64,000 nucleotides of DNA from Pseudomonadota bacterium (GCA_040752895.1 JBFMHN010000002.1:330368-394367); one strand, 5' to 3'; positions 36,926 to 47,499 are shown, counted from the stretch's first letter. The notes: generated by a model not told the origin, from the sequence alone. Program-made: numbers and translations.

Positions 36926-39592
36926 ATGCACCGCCCGAAACCCGGCCCCTCGGCGACCCCGATGATCGCCCAGTATCTCGCCATCAAGCAGGCCCACCCG
37001 GATTGCCTGCTGTTCTACCGCATGGGCGATTTCTACGAGATGTTCTTCGAGGACGCCGTACAGGCGGCGGCGGCGCTCGACATCGCGCTTACCAAACGGG
37101 GCCGTCACGACGGCGACGACATTCCGATGTGCGGCGTGCCGGTGCAGGCGGCGGATTCTTACCTCTCGCGCCTTATCCGCCGCGGCTTCAAGGTAGCCGT
37201 CTGCGAGCAGGTCGAAGACCCGGCCGAAGCGAAAAAGCGGGGCGCGAAGGCGGTCGTCCGCCGCGACGTCATCCGGCTGGTCACCCAAGGCACGCTCACG
37301 GAAGAGACGCTGCTGGAGGCGCGAAACCACAATTTTCTCGCCGCCCTGGCGGAAGCGGAAGGCGAGCTTGCGGTCGCTTGGCTCGACATGTCGACCGGCG
37401 ACTTTCACGTTCAGGCGGCGACGATCGAACGGCTTCCGGCCGTACTGGCGCGGGTAGAGCCCGGTGAGCTGCTGCTTGCCGACCGGCTGCTCGAGCGTCG
37501 TGAAATCGCGGCTGCCTTGCGGGATTGCCGGGCGGCGCTCTCCCCCTTGCCGGCGGCCCGCTTCGACAGCACCTCGGCGGCCCGCCGGCTGAAGGCTCTT
37601 TTCAAGGTCGAGGCCCTCGAAGGCTTTGGCGCCTTCACCCGCGTCGAGATTGCCGCCGCCGGCGCCCTTGTCGACTATGTCGAGCTTACCCAGAAGGGCC
37701 GGCTCCCAAGGCTTTCGCCGCCAAGACAGCTGCGCCCGGACGCCGCCCTCGAAATCGACGCAGCGACGCGGCGCAACCTCGAACTGACCCGCAGCCTGAC
37801 CGGCGAGCGCAAGGGCTCGCTTCTGGATGCGATCGACGAGACGGTGACGGGGGCAGGCGCGCGGCTTTTGGCGGTGCGTCTTGCCGCCCCCCTGACCGAT
37901 GTCAAGGCGATCGAGCGCCGCCTCGACATGGTGGCGTTCTTCGTCGCGGACCCCACGCGGCGCGCCCGCCTTCGGGAGGCCCTGCAAGGCGCACCCGACC
38001 TTGAACGCGCCCTTTCCAGACTTACCCTCGGCCGTGGCGGCCCGCGCGACCTGGCGGCCGTGCGGGATTCCCTAGCGGTTACCGCAGATTTAAGGGAAGT
38101 CATTGAAAAACCAACGGCTTCTGGCATTCCCATGGAGATTGCCGAGGCGGTTTTCAGCTTGGGTTCCCACGGCGATCTTGTGGATCGGCTGACCCGCGCC
38201 CTGGCGCCGTCGCCGCCGGTCTTTTCCCGCGAGGGCGGCTTCATCGCGCCGGGCTATTCGCCCGAACTCGACGAGACGGTGACGCTTCGCGACGAAAGCC
38301 GTCGCCTCATCGCCGCTCTCCAGAACCGCTACGCGAAGGCCACCGGGATTCCTTCCCTGAAAATCCGCCACAACAACATCCTCGGCTACTACATCGAAGC
38401 GACGGCGACCCACGCGGCGAAACTGGCGACGCCGGAAAGCGGCTTCCTGCATCGCCAGACGATGGCGGCGGCCGCCCGCTTCACGACGGTCGAGCTGGCC
38501 GAGCTTGAGAACCGCATCCGCCAGGCGGCCGACCGGGCGCTGGCGCTCGAGCTTGACGTGTTCGAAGCGCTCGTCGCGGCGGTGACGGAAAACGCCGACG
38601 CCATCGCCCTCGCCGCGCGCGCGATGGCCGAACTCGACGTGGCGACGGCGCTGGCCGAGCTTGCCGTCCATCGCCGCTACGTGCGGCCAACGGTCGAGGA
38701 AAACCTCGCCTTTTGCGTGACCGGCGCGCGGCACCCGGTGGTCGAACGCGCGCTTGAGCGCGGCCACGAGGGCGCCTTCGTCGCCAACGACTGCGACTTG
38801 GGCGATGGCGGCGGCGATGGCAGCCGGCTTTGGCTGGTGACGGGACCGAACATGGCCGGCAAAAGCACTTTCCTGCGCCAGAACGCGCTGATCGCCATCC
38901 TTGCCCAGACCGGGGCCTTCGTGCCCGCGACCGTGGCCCGTATCGGCGTCGTGGATCGCCTGTTCAGCCGGGTGGGGGCGGCGGACGATTTGGCGCGGGG
39001 GCGCTCGACCTTCATGGTCGAGATGGTGGAGACGGCGGCGATCCTGCACCAGGCGGGACCGCGCTCTCTCGTCATCCTGGACGAAATCGGCCGCGGCACC
39101 GCAACCTTCGACGGCCTTTCGATCGCCTGGGCTACGATCGAGCATCTTCACGACGTCAACCGTTCGCGGGCGCTGTTTGCGACGCACTACCACGAACTCA
39201 CGCATCTCGCCGCGCGCCTTGACGGCCTTTCCTGCCATGCGATGCGGGTCAAGGAATGGCGGGGCGAGGTGATTTTTCTGCACGAGGTGACGGAAGGGGC
39301 GGCGGACCGCTCCTACGGCATCCATGTCGGCCGCCTCGCCGGCTTGCCGGAGGCGGTCGTCCATCGGGCCGAGGCCGTGTTGGCCAGCCTTGAGGCGGGG
39401 GAAAGCAAAAGCGCGCTTTCCCGCCTGGCCGAGGACTTGCCGCTGTTCCGCATAGATGCCGGCCCCGCCCCGGCCGCCGCTTCGTCGCCGTCGGCGGTCG
39501 AAGCGTTGCTAAGCGAGATTCGGCCCGACGAGCTTACGCCCAAGGCGGCGCTTGAACTTCTGTACCGTCTTAAGGCGGCGCTCGACGAATAG
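36926..39592 (+). CDS. mutS: MutS DNA mismatch-recognition protein
   Basis: 888 residues. Mismatch-binding domain with the Phe-x-Glu motif in [12 protein letters not shown] (about 33-44), connector and lever domains, and the ABC-type ATPase with Walker [48 protein letters not shown] and [11 protein letters not shown]-terminal HhH part ending [17 protein letters not shown] lies 15 bases before the ATG, which is far for an SD. glnD follows after 76 bases. Confidence 0.98.
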   Translation: MHRPKPGPSATPMIAQYLAIKQAHPDCLLFYRMGDFYEMFFEDAVQAAAALDIALTKRGRHDGDDIPMCGVPVQAADSYLSRLIRRGFKVAVCEQVEDPAEAKKRGAKAVVRRDVIRLVTQGTLTEETLLEARNHNFLAALAEAEGELAVAWLDMSTGDFHVQAATIERLPAVLARVEPGELLLADRLLERREIAAALRDCRAALSPLPAARFDSTSAARRLKALFKVEALEGFGAFTRVEIAAAGALVDYVELTQKGRLPRLSPPRQLRPDAALEIDAATRRNLELTRSLTGERKGSLLDAIDETVTGAGARLLAVRLAAPLTDVKAIERRLDMVAFFVADPTRRARLREALQGAPDLERALSRLTLGRGGPRDLAAVRDSLAVTADLREVIEKPTASGIPMEIAEAVFSLGSHGDLVDRLTRALAPSPPVFSREGGFIAPGYSPELDETVTLRDESRRLIAALQNRYAKATGIPSLKIRHNNILGYYIEATATHAAKLATPESGFLHRQTMAAAARFTTVELAELENRIRQAADRALALELDVFEALVAAVTENADAIALAARAMAELDVATALAELAVHRRYVRPTVEENLAFCVTGARHPVVERALERGHEGAFVANDCDLGDGGGDGSRLWLVTGPNMAGKSTFLRQNALIAILAQTGAFVPATVARIGVVDRLFSRVGAADDLARGRSTFMVEMVETAAILHQAGPRSLVILDEIGRGTATFDGLSIAWATIEHLHDVNRSRALFATHYHELTHLAARLDGLSCHAMRVKEWRGEVIFLHEVTEGAADRSYGIHVGRLAGLPEAVVHRAEAVLASLEAGESKSALSRLAEDLPLFRIDAGPAPAAASSPSAVEALLSEIRPDELTPKAALELLYRLKAALDE

Positions 39593-39668
39593 GTCGTTTC
39601 CTACCTATATCTTTGGCCTATCCTTTGGTGTTCGTGCCGGGGTGCTCCCATACAATGGCGGAAAGCCC

Positions 39669-42425
39669 ATGGAGAAGATGATCGACAACGTGCTGCAGCC
39701 GGACGCCCTTCGCGCGGCGCTTGAGGCGGTCTGCCGGGAGGAAGAAAACCCCGAACGTCAGCGCCCGCGCGTGCTGGCGGTGTTTCGGGAGACGCTCGAG
39801 GAAGCCCGCGCCGGCCTGCGGAGCGCGTTCGAGGCCGGTCTGAACGGCTTCGACGCCGCCCGGGTGGCCAGCCGCATCTTCGACGCGCTGCTTAAAGTCA
39901 TGTACGCGTTTGCCGCGGAGCGTCTTTACCGGGTCTCGAACCCGACCGCCGCCGAACACTTGGCCGTCATCGCCGTCGGGGGATACGGCCGGGGCGAACT
40001 TGCACCCCATTCGGACCTCGATCTTCTTTTTGTCCTTCCCTACAAGCAAACGCCGCATGGCGAGCAGATCATCGAATACATGCTCTACATGCTTTGGGAC
40101 TTGGGGCTTAAAGTTGGCCACAGCGTGCGCTCCATCGACGATTGCATCCGGCTTTCGAAGGCGGATATGACGATTGCGACCTCCATTCTCGAATCCCGTT
40201 TTATCACCGGCAACGAGGCGCTTTATCAGCGTATGCGCATGCGCTTCTTCCGCGACGTCGTCGTGGCGACGGCGACGCACTTCGTCGAAGCGAAGCTGGC
40301 CGAACGCGACACGCGGCATCGCCGGCTTGGGGACTCACGCTACGCGCTCGAGCCGAACATCAAGGAAGGCAAGGGCGGCCTGCGCGACCTGCACACCCTT
40401 TTCTGGATCGCGAAGGCGATCTATCAGGTGGGCGATCCGGCGGCTCTCGTGCCGCTGGGCGCGCTTTCGGCGCGCGAGGCGGCGCGCTTTGATCGGGCAC
40501 TCCACTTTCTGTGGAACGTACGCGCCCATCTCCACTACCTTGCCGGCCGTGCCGAAGAACGCCTCACCTTCGACATGCAGGCGGAGATCAGCCGCCGCAT
40601 GGGCTATGCCGATCGCGGCCATGTTCGCGGCGTCGAACGCTTCATGAAGCATTATTTTCTGGTTGCCAAGGACGTTGGCGACCTCACGCGAATCTTCTGC
40701 GCCTTCCTTGAGGCCCAGCACAAAAGGCGGCCGCGTTTCCGCCTGCCCTGGCTGCGGGCGGCGCGGGTCGAAAGCTTTATCGTGGATGGCGATCGGCTCA
40801 ACGTCGAGGCGGACGACGCCTTTGCAAAAGACCCCCTCGGCATGGTCCGTCTCTTTCGCGTCGCCCAGAAGGAAGGACTCGACGTTCATCCGTATGCGCT
40901 GCGCCTGATCACGCAAAATCTGAAGCGGATCGATCACCCCTTGCGCGAGAACCCGGAGGCCTCCCGTCTTTTTCTTGAAATCCTGACCGCGAAGAAGGAC
41001 CCGGAGCGCGCGCTAAGACGCATGAACGAGGCCGGGGTGCTGGGGAGGCTTTTGCCGGAGTTCGGGCGGATCGTCGCCCAGATGCAGTACAACATGTACC
41101 ATACCCATACGGTGGACGAGCATTCGATCTTCGCCATTGGCATCCTGCACGGAATCGAGGAGGGCAAATTCCGGGACGCCATGCCGCTTTCCTCGGAGAT
41201 CGTTCACAAGGTCCTCTCGCGGCGCGCCCTTTACCTTGCCGTTCTGTTTCACGACATCGCGAAAGGCAGGCCCGGCGATCATTCCGTCGTCGGCGCCGAC
41301 ATCGCCGGACACATCTGCCGCCGGTTGCGCCTGCCGGAGGAGGAAACGGAAACCGTTGTCTGGCTGATCCGCCACCATTTGCTGATGAGTGGCACCGCCT
41401 TCCAGCGCGACACCAACGACCCCGAGGCGATCGATGCCTTTGTGCAACTTGTCCAGTCGCCGGAACGGTTGCGCCTGCTGCTTCTCCTGACCGTTGCCGA
41501 TATTCGCGCCGTCGGCCCGAACGTGTGGAACGCGTGGAAGTCCTCGCTTCTGCGCGCGCTTTACCACCGGGCCGAAGAGGTGATGTCGGGCGGCCTCATG
41601 GCGCAGGCAACCGAAGAACGGGTCGCTGCCGCCCTGGCGGCGCTTCGAGCCGGCCTTGCCGACTGGACGGACGCCGCCTTCGCCGCCTTCAAGAGCCGCG
41701 GCTACACGGCCTACTGGCTGGCCTACCCGGCGGAGGATCTGATCCGCCAGGCGCGGCTCATGCGCGCGGCGGACGCCGAGAAAGCGCCGCTCACCGTCCA
41801 GATTCACGTCGACGCCAAGCGGGGGGCTACGGAGGTCACCATCTACACGGCCGATCACCCAGGTCTCTTTTCGCGGCTGGCCGGCGCCCTTTCGCTGGCC
41901 GGCGCCAACATCGTGGACGCCAAGATCTTTACGACAAAGAACGGCATGGCGCTCGATAGTTTCTGGTTGCAGAGCGACGACGGCAAGGCGTTCGAGAAAC
42001 CGAATCTGGCCGATGCCCTTTCTTCGGCCATCCGCAAGACGCTGGCCGGCCAGATCCTACCGAAGCGGGAACTCACCCAGCGGACAGAGATTTCCAACCG
42101 CCTGCGGGCCTTCAAGGTGGCGCCGCGCGTTCTGATCGACAACCGCGCCAGTCAGACCTTCACGGTCATCGAAGTGAACGGCCTCGACCGCACGGGCTTT
42201 CTCTACGACGTCACGCGGGCGCTGGCCGCTCTCAACCTGCAAATCGCAAGCGCGCATATCATGACTTATGGCGAACGCGTCGTTGACGTTTTCTATGTGA
42301 AGGACATCTTCGGCATGAAGATCGAAAGCGAAAGGAAGCGGCAGGTGATCCGGGAGAAGTTGCTTGCCGCCGTCGCCGGCGAACCGGGCCCAGGCACCTT
42401 CCTCCGCGCCGCCGCCGGCGAGTAA
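39669..42425 (+). CDS. glnD: GlnD bifunctional PII uridylyltransferase/uridylyl-removing enzyme
   Basis: Senses glutamine and modifies PII proteins. 918 residues from ATG 39669. Nucleotidyltransferase domain with GGYGRGELAPHSDLDLLF at 104-121, helical linker (DUF294-like), HD domain with FHDIAKGRPGDHS near 527-540, and two C-terminal ACT domains (about 718-795: TIYTADHPGLFSRLAGALS; about 828-905: VIEVNGLDRTGFLYDVTRAL). All catalytic motifs are present. Lies between mutS and murJ in the same direction. Confidence 0.97.
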   Translation: MEKMIDNVLQPDALRAALEAVCREEENPERQRPRVLAVFRETLEEARAGLRSAFEAGLNGFDAARVASRIFDALLKVMYAFAAERLYRVSNPTAAEHLAVIAVGGYGRGELAPHSDLDLLFVLPYKQTPHGEQIIEYMLYMLWDLGLKVGHSVRSIDDCIRLSKADMTIATSILESRFITGNEALYQRMRMRFFRDVVVATATHFVEAKLAERDTRHRRLGDSRYALEPNIKEGKGGLRDLHTLFWIAKAIYQVGDPAALVPLGALSAREAARFDRALHFLWNVRAHLHYLAGRAEERLTFDMQAEISRRMGYADRGHVRGVERFMKHYFLVAKDVGDLTRIFCAFLEAQHKRRPRFRLPWLRAARVESFIVDGDRLNVEADDAFAKDPLGMVRLFRVAQKEGLDVHPYALRLITQNLKRIDHPLRENPEASRLFLEILTAKKDPERALRRMNEAGVLGRLLPEFGRIVAQMQYNMYHTHTVDEHSIFAIGILHGIEEGKFRDAMPLSSEIVHKVLSRRALYLAVLFHDIAKGRPGDHSVVGADIAGHICRRLRLPEEETETVVWLIRHHLLMSGTAFQRDTNDPEAIDAFVQLVQSPERLRLLLLLTVADIRAVGPNVWNAWKSSLLRALYHRAEEVMSGGLMAQATEERVAAALAALRAGLADWTDAAFAAFKSRGYTAYWLAYPAEDLIRQARLMRAADAEKAPLTVQIHVDAKRGATEVTIYTADHPGLFSRLAGALSLAGANIVDAKIFTTKNGMALDSFWLQSDDGKAFEKPNLADALSSAIRKTLAGQILPKRELTQRTEISNRLRAFKVAPRVLIDNRASQTFTVIEVNGLDRTGFLYDVTRALAALNLQIASAHIMTYGERVVDVFYVKDIFGMKIESERKRQVIREKLLAAVAGEPGPGTFLRAAAGE

Positions 42426-42500
42426 GGCGCGCGGCTTCGCTCTTCGCCTGCCAAGCGGGCGCCTTCCAAGCCGACAAAAAATCCGATACATCTCAAGGCC

Positions 42501-44051
42501 ATGGCGTTTCTCCGATCCATCGCGACCGTCGGCGGCTACACGCTTGTCAGCCGCCTGCTCGGCTTCGTCCGCGACATTTTGCTGGCGGCCTTCCTCGGCG
42601 CCGGCGTCCTGGCGGACGCCTTCTTCGTCGCTTTCAAGCTGCCGAATTTCTTTCGCCGGCTTTTCGCGGAGGGGGCCTTTAGCGCCGCCTTCGTCCCGAT
42701 GTTCGCCGGCTTCTTTGAAAAGGAAGGGCGCGACAAGGCGAAACGCTTTGCCGAGGAGGTGTTCGCGGTTCTGTTTCTTGGCCTCGCCTTCTTCATAGCG
42801 GTTGCCGAGATTGCGATGCCGTGGCTGATCTATGCTCTGGCCCCCGGCTTCGCGGACGAACCGGAACGCTATGGGTTCGCGGTCGTCTTTTCACGCATCA
42901 CCTTTCCTTATCTTCTGTTCATCTCCCTGGTTTCGCTGATGGGCGGCGTCCTGAATTCCTTTGGCCGGTTTGCGGCGGCCGCGGCGACGCCGATCCTTTT
43001 GAATCTTTTCCTGATCGGCAGCCTGTTGATCCTTGCGGACTTCACGGCCACCCCGGGGCATGCCCTGGCGATCGGCGTAGCGTTGGCCGGAGTCGGCCAG
43101 TTTCTGTGGCTTGCGGCCGCGCTCAGGCGGGCCAATTTTTCCCTTCGCCTGTCTTTTCCACGGCTGACGCCCGACGTGAAGGCGTTCCTCGGACGGCTGG
43201 CGCCGGGCGCGATCGGCGCCGGCGTCGTACAGGTCAATCTCTTCATCGACATCGTGCTGGCGTCGCTGCTGCCGACCGGGGCGATTTCCTTCCTTTACTA
43301 TGCGGACCGGGTGAACCAGCTGCCGCTCGGCGTCGTCGGCATCGCCGTCGGCACGGCGCTTCTGCCGCTGCTTTCCCGCCAGCTGCGGGCGGGCCAGCGC
43401 GAGGCGGCGAACGCAAACCAGAACCGGGCCCTTGAGGCGGCCCTCTTTCTGACGCTGCCGGCAACTGCGGCCCTTGTTCTTCTAAGCGAGCCGATCGTCC
43501 GCGTGCTGTTCGCGCGGGGCGCGTTCGGCGGCGCGGAAGTGGTGGCCGCGGCGCGGACGCTTTCGGCTTATGCGACGGGCTTGCCGGCCTATGTCCTGGT
43601 CAAGGTGCTGGCACCCGCCTATTTCGCCCGCGGGGATACGGCGACGCCGGTCAAGATCGCGGGGGCCGCCGTCGTCGTGAACGTCGTCCTCAGCGTCGCC
43701 CTCATGATTCCCTTCGCGCAGGTGGGCATCGCCCTGGCGACGGCGATCGCGTCCTGGTTCAACGCCGCCCTTTTGGTCACGGGCCTCCTGCGAAGAGGCG
43801 ATTTCACGTTCGACGGCCGGTCGCGGCGGCGGCTGCCGCGCACGGCGCTTGCCGCGCTCGCCATGGGCGGGCTGGCCTTCGGGGCGGCCAAACTCCTCGA
43901 AGCGCCGCTCACCGGCGGCGAGGCGGAAAGATGTGTCACGCTGGGCCTTCTGATCGGCGGCAGCACCCTTCTCTATTTCCTGCTGGCGCGCCTTCTCGGG
44001 GCTTTCGAAAAGGGCGATTTGCGAGCGCTTTTCCGGAAAAAGCCCGCTTGA
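42501..44051 (+). CDS. murJ: MurJ lipid II flippase
   Basis: 516 residues, about 14 membrane helices. N-terminus MAFLRSIATVGGYTLVSRLLGFVRDILLAAFLGAG and SFVPM-like AEGAFSAAFVPMFAGFFEKEG are typical of MviN/MurJ, which moves lipid II across the inner membrane for peptidoglycan assembly. C-terminal part shorter than some members. 75 bases after glnD; trpS 67 bases downstream. Confidence 0.96.
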   Translation: MAFLRSIATVGGYTLVSRLLGFVRDILLAAFLGAGVLADAFFVAFKLPNFFRRLFAEGAFSAAFVPMFAGFFEKEGRDKAKRFAEEVFAVLFLGLAFFIAVAEIAMPWLIYALAPGFADEPERYGFAVVFSRITFPYLLFISLVSLMGGVLNSFGRFAAAAATPILLNLFLIGSLLILADFTATPGHALAIGVALAGVGQFLWLAAALRRANFSLRLSFPRLTPDVKAFLGRLAPGAIGAGVVQVNLFIDIVLASLLPTGAISFLYYADRVNQLPLGVVGIAVGTALLPLLSRQLRAGQREAANANQNRALEAALFLTLPATAALVLLSEPIVRVLFARGAFGGAEVVAAARTLSAYATGLPAYVLVKVLAPAYFARGDTATPVKIAGAAVVVNVVLSVALMIPFAQVGIALATAIASWFNAALLVTGLLRRGDFTFDGRSRRRLPRTALAALAMGGLAFGAAKLLEAPLTGGEAERCVTLGLLIGGSTLLYFLLARLLGAFEKGDLRALFRKKPA

Positions 44052-44118
44052 CCGAGGGCGGGCTTGAGGGGACACTCCGGCCACCTCAACCGTCCGACTT
44101 TCCGCTGGAGTTCGCGGC

Positions 44119-45117
44119 ATGGAACGCATCTTTTCCGGGGTGCAGCCCACCGGCAACCTTCATCTTGGCAATTATCTGGGGGCGCTTCGGAACTGGGTCG
44201 GCCTCCAGGAGCGCTACGACTGCATCTATTGCATCGTCGATCTTCACGCCCTCACCCTGCCTCAGGACCCGGCCGCCCTCCGCGCCCACATCCGCGAAGT
44301 CGCCGCCGCCTTCCTGGCCGCCGGGGTTGACGCCAAGCGGGGCGTCATCTTCAACCAGAGCGCCGTCGCCGGGCACAGCGAGCTTGCCTGGCTTCTCAGC
44401 TGCCTGACGCCGCTCGGCTGGCTCAACCGCATGACCCAGTTCAAGGACAAGGCGGGCAAGCACCGGGAGCAGGCGGGCCTGGGTCTTTACGCCTACCCGG
44501 TCCTGATGGCGGCGGACGTTCTCCTCTACAAGGCGACCCACGTGCCGGTCGGCGAGGACCAGAAGCAGCATCTGGAGCTTGTCCGCGACATCGCGGGCGC
44601 CTTCAACCGCCAATACGGCGTGGACTACTTTCCCTTGCCGGAACCGCAGATTTTCGGTGAAGCGACCCGGGTGATGAGTCTGCGCGACGGCCAGGCGAAG
44701 ATGAGCAAGTCCGACCGCTCGGACTATTCCCGGGTCAACCTGACGGACGATCCCGATACTATCGCGCTTAAAATCCGCAAAGCCCGCACCGATCCAAAGC
44801 CCTTGCCGGACGAACCGGGGGGGCTTGCCGGCCGGCCGGAGGCAGCGAATCTGGTCGGTATCTACGCGGCCCTTGCCGGCTTGAGCCGGGCCCAGGTGCT
44901 GGCGCGCTTCGCCGGCACCCAGTTCTCGGTCTTCAAGGAGGCGCTGACCGAGCTTGCGGTCGGCGTGCTTGGGCCGCTTAGCGCCGAGATGGCGAGGCTC
45001 CGGAAAGACCCTGGCGCAGTGGACGCGGTTCTTCGCGAGGGCGCGGCCCGCGCCGGCCGCATCGCCGAGAAACACCTGGCGGAGATTCACGACATCATGG
45101 GACTCCTGCGCGCCTGA
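44119..45117 (+). CDS. trpS: Tryptophanyl-tRNA synthetase
   Basis: Class I synthetase, 332 residues. HIGH-type motif in [20 protein letters not shown] (about 9-28) and KMSKS in [11 protein letters not shown] (about 193-203). [11 protein letters not shown] and [19 protein letters not shown] are also diagnostic. Follows murJ; the 111-base gap to the TauE gene holds a weak -35/-10-like pair (TTGCCC and TATCTC, 18 bases apart). Confidence 0.98.
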   Translation: MERIFSGVQPTGNLHLGNYLGALRNWVGLQERYDCIYCIVDLHALTLPQDPAALRAHIREVAAAFLAAGVDAKRGVIFNQSAVAGHSELAWLLSCLTPLGWLNRMTQFKDKAGKHREQAGLGLYAYPVLMAADVLLYKATHVPVGEDQKQHLELVRDIAGAFNRQYGVDYFPLPEPQIFGEATRVMSLRDGQAKMSKSDRSDYSRVNLTDDPDTIALKIRKARTDPKPLPDEPGGLAGRPEAANLVGIYAALAGLSRAQVLARFAGTQFSVFKEALTELAVGVLGPLSAEMARLRKDPGAVDAVLREGAARAGRIAEKHLAEIHDIMGLLRA

Positions 45118-45228
45118 CGCGTTCCCCTTTTCCGTTTTTAATCCAAAGCCGCGATTTAGGCTTGCCCTCGCGGTGGGGGCGGGCCTATCTCTCCTGCATC
45201 GGCCCAGCCGACCCAAACCGTAAGCCAC

Positions 45229-46146
45229 ATGCAGATTTATTTCCCCATTGCCGAAATATCGGTAAACGTTTTTCTCCTGCTTGGGCTTGGAGGCTTCGTC
45301 GGATTTCTTTCCGGCCTGTTCGGCATCGGGGGCGGCTTTCTAATGGCGCCTTTCCTCATCTTCATCGGCGTTCCGCCGGCCGTCGCCGTAGCGACGGGAA
45401 CGAACGAGATCGTCGCCACTTCGGTTTCCGGGGTGCTGGCCCATTGGCGGCGGCAAAACGTTGACTTCAAGATGGGCGTCGCGCTGATCGTGGGCGGTGT
45501 CTTGGGATCGGTTGCGGGCGTGCAGCTGTTCACCTATTTCCGGAGCCTAGGCCAGCTCGACCTCATCATCGCGCTTTCCTATGTCATTTTTCTCGGCGCG
45601 ATCGGAAGTCTCATGTTTGCGGAAAGCACCCGCGCCGTTTTTCGCCGTCGCCGTTACCCCGCCCAACGGCAGAAATTGCACCAGCATCACTGGGTGCACG
45701 GGCTTCCCTTCAAGATGCGGTTCCACCGCTCGAAACTCTATATCAGCGTGCTGCTTCCCATCGGGGTCGGGTTTGTCATCGGCGTGCTGGTGGGTGTCCT
45801 GGGGCTTGGCGGCGGTTTCATTCTCATACCGGCGATGATTTATCTGATCGGCATGCCAACCGCCGTGGTCGTCGGCACCTCGCTTTTTCAGATCATCTTC
45901 GTCACGGCGACCGCTACGTTTTTGCAGGCCTACTACAACCAGACGGTGGACATTCTGCTGGCGCTTTTGCTTCTGGTCGGCGGCGTCATCGGCGCCCAGC
46001 TTGGCTCGCGATTTGGGGGAAAGCTGCAAAGCGACGAGCTGCGAATTCTGCTCGCCTTTCTCGTTCTTCTGGTTTGCGGGCGCATGGTCTGGGATCTTGT
46101 CATCACGCCGGCGGACGTTTTCTCGCTAAACTTGGTGTCGCCATGA
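45229..46146 (+). CDS. TauE/SafE-family anion exporter
   Basis: 305 residues with about eight or nine membrane helices in two inverted halves: GLGGFVGFLSGLFGIGGGFLMAPFLIFIGVPPAVAVATGTNE and VGVLGLGGGFILIPAMIYLIGMPTAVVVGTSLFQ. Between them is a His/Arg-rich cytoplasmic loop (RRRRYPAQRQKLHQHHW). Family members export sulfite, sulfoacetate or related organic anions; the substrate is not readable here. Stop overlaps the next gene start (ATGA). First of a three-gene unit. Confidence 0.9.
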   Translation: MQIYFPIAEISVNVFLLLGLGGFVGFLSGLFGIGGGFLMAPFLIFIGVPPAVAVATGTNEIVATSVSGVLAHWRRQNVDFKMGVALIVGGVLGSVAGVQLFTYFRSLGQLDLIIALSYVIFLGAIGSLMFAESTRAVFRRRRYPAQRQKLHQHHWVHGLPFKMRFHRSKLYISVLLPIGVGFVIGVLVGVLGLGGGFILIPAMIYLIGMPTAVVVGTSLFQIIFVTATATFLQAYYNQTVDILLALLLLVGGVIGAQLGSRFGGKLQSDELRILLAFLVLLVCGRMVWDLVITPADVFSLNLVSP

Positions 46147-46907
46147 AGACGCGCGGTCCTTTTCGTCGCCGCTTTTGGCCGTGGGTCGCTTGTCTCGCTG
46201 TCTCGGGCTGGCTTGTCGCCGCCGCCCGCGCCGAGCCGTTGGTGGCCGATCTTTCCGATCATCTGATTGCGATCACGACCGGTTTTACGGGCGCGGAAGT
46301 CCTTCTGTTCGGCGCCACCGAGGGCGAGGGGGATATCGTCGTCACGGTACGGGGCCCCGCCCAGGACATCGTCGTGCGGCGGAAGGAGCGCATCGGCGGC
46401 GTTTGGATAAACCGGAGGGAAATGCGTTTCCAGGATGCGCCGGTCTACTATGTCGCCGCCTCGAACCGCCCGGTCGCGGAGATCGTGCCGCCGGAGATGC
46501 TGGCGAGAAACGAAATCGGGGCGGAAAGTTTACGGTTTAAGACGGCGGATGCAGCGGACGAAGAAACCACGGCTCTTTTCCGCGAGGCGCTCGTTCGGCG
46601 GAAGCAGGCGCAGCGGCTTTACGGCGTTGAGACGGGCGAGGTCGCGTTTTTAAGCAACAACCTTTTCCGCACCCGCCTGTTCTTTCCGGCGACGGTGCCG
46701 GTCGGCGTCTATACCGTCAAGGTTCTCTTGGTGAAGGAAAAGCGCGTTGTCGGGGTCCAGACGACACCGCTCATCGTGCAAAAAACGGGTCTAGAAGCAG
46801 CGCTTTACAACTTCGCCCACGCCAACGCCGCGCAATACGGGATCGTTGCTATTTTCCTTGCCTTGGTGGCAGGATGGTTGGCCGGGCTCTTCTTCCGCCG
46901 GGTCTGA
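46143..46907 (+). CDS. Alph_Pro_TM (TIGR02186-type) membrane-anchored periplasmic protein
   Basis: 254 residues. Signal peptide (WVACLAVSGWLVAAARA), an extracytoplasmic beta-rich domain of about 190 residues beginning EPLVADLSDHLIAITTGFTGAEVLLFGAT, and one C-terminal membrane helix (QYGIVAIFLALVAGWLAGLFF) followed by RRV. The opening and the GETGEVAFL-like core are those of a family restricted largely to alphaproteobacteria, always small and uncharacterised. ATG overlaps the TauE-type stop. Probably partners the exporter on the periplasmic side; that is inference. Confidence 0.85.
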   Translation: MKTRGPFRRRFWPWVACLAVSGWLVAAARAEPLVADLSDHLIAITTGFTGAEVLLFGATEGEGDIVVTVRGPAQDIVVRRKERIGGVWINRREMRFQDAPVYYVAASNRPVAEIVPPEMLARNEIGAESLRFKTADAADEETTALFREALVRRKQAQRLYGVETGEVAFLSNNLFRTRLFFPATVPVGVYTVKVLLVKEKRVVGVQTTPLIVQKTGLEAALYNFAHANAAQYGIVAIFLALVAGWLAGLFFRRV

Positions 46908-46943
46908 TTCCCAACCCCTATTCCCGCTGGTGTTCGAGGTCGC

Positions 46944-47438
46944 ATGCCGCAACAGAAGAAAAGCGCAGCGTCACCGTCCGGCCGGTGCTTTCTCGTCGTC
47001 GTCGATCCGACGAAGGAAATGCACACGGCGCTTCGCTACGCCTGCTACCGCGCCCGCAGCACGGGCGGGTATGTCGCGCTTCTGTACGTGCTGGAACCGA
47101 CGGATTTTCAGCACTGGATGAAGGTTGGCGAACTGATGCGGGACGAGGCGCGGGCGGAGGCGGAAGAACACCTGAAGCAGCTTTCAACGGAGGTCAATAC
47201 GATCACCGGAAGGGTGCCGGTCCTTTACGTTCGCGAAGGGGTTCGCAGCGAGGAGCTTCTCAAGGTCATCGAAGGGGAGCCCGGCATCTCGATCCTGGTG
47301 CTGGCGGCGTCCTCCGAGCCGGAGGGACCGGGACCGATCATCAGCCATTTGGTTAACAAGATGGCTGGCAAGCTGCGCATCCCAATCACCATCGTACCGG
47401 GCAACCTCACGGACGATCAGCTGCGCGCGCTCACCTAA
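46944..47438 (+). CDS. Universal stress protein-like (UspA domain)
   Basis: 164 residues: a short leader, then a Usp fold (RCFLVVVDPTKEMHTALRYACYRARSTGGYVALLYVLEP; ISILVLAASSEPEG; IPITIVPG). The ATP-binding pattern G-x2-G-x9-G-S/T is not recognisable in EPEGPGPIISHLVNKMAGKL, so it may not bind ATP in the usual way. It is 36 bases downstream of the Alph_Pro_TM gene, SD GAGG, and looks co-transcribed with the exporter pair. Confidence 0.85.
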   Translation: MPQQKKSAASPSGRCFLVVVDPTKEMHTALRYACYRARSTGGYVALLYVLEPTDFQHWMKVGELMRDEARAEAEEHLKQLSTEVNTITGRVPVLYVREGVRSEELLKVIEGEPGISILVLAASSEPEGPGPIISHLVNKMAGKLRIPITIVPGNLTDDQLRALT

Positions 47439-47479
47439 AAGCGCAGGCTTTCCCGACGGTTAAGCCGCTAACCATAAGA

Positions 47480-47499
47480 AAACCTTGAATTTTAGGTTT
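47480..47499 (+). other. AT-rich inverted repeat before nfu
   Basis: AAACCT-TGAATTTT-AGGTTT: 6-bp arms, 8-base loop, followed by CTTTT. The surrounding 47455-47525 segment is markedly richer in A/T than the rest of the window. It could terminate the UspA unit or be an operator for the iron-sulfur gene downstream. Confidence 0.5.

Noticed and set aside
45161-45190. RpoH-type promoter (CTTG ... CCTATCT) before the TauE-type gene.
   Set aside because: The spacer is 19 bases, outside the 17-18 expected, and the -35 lacks further support; noted only as a weak sigma70-like pair.
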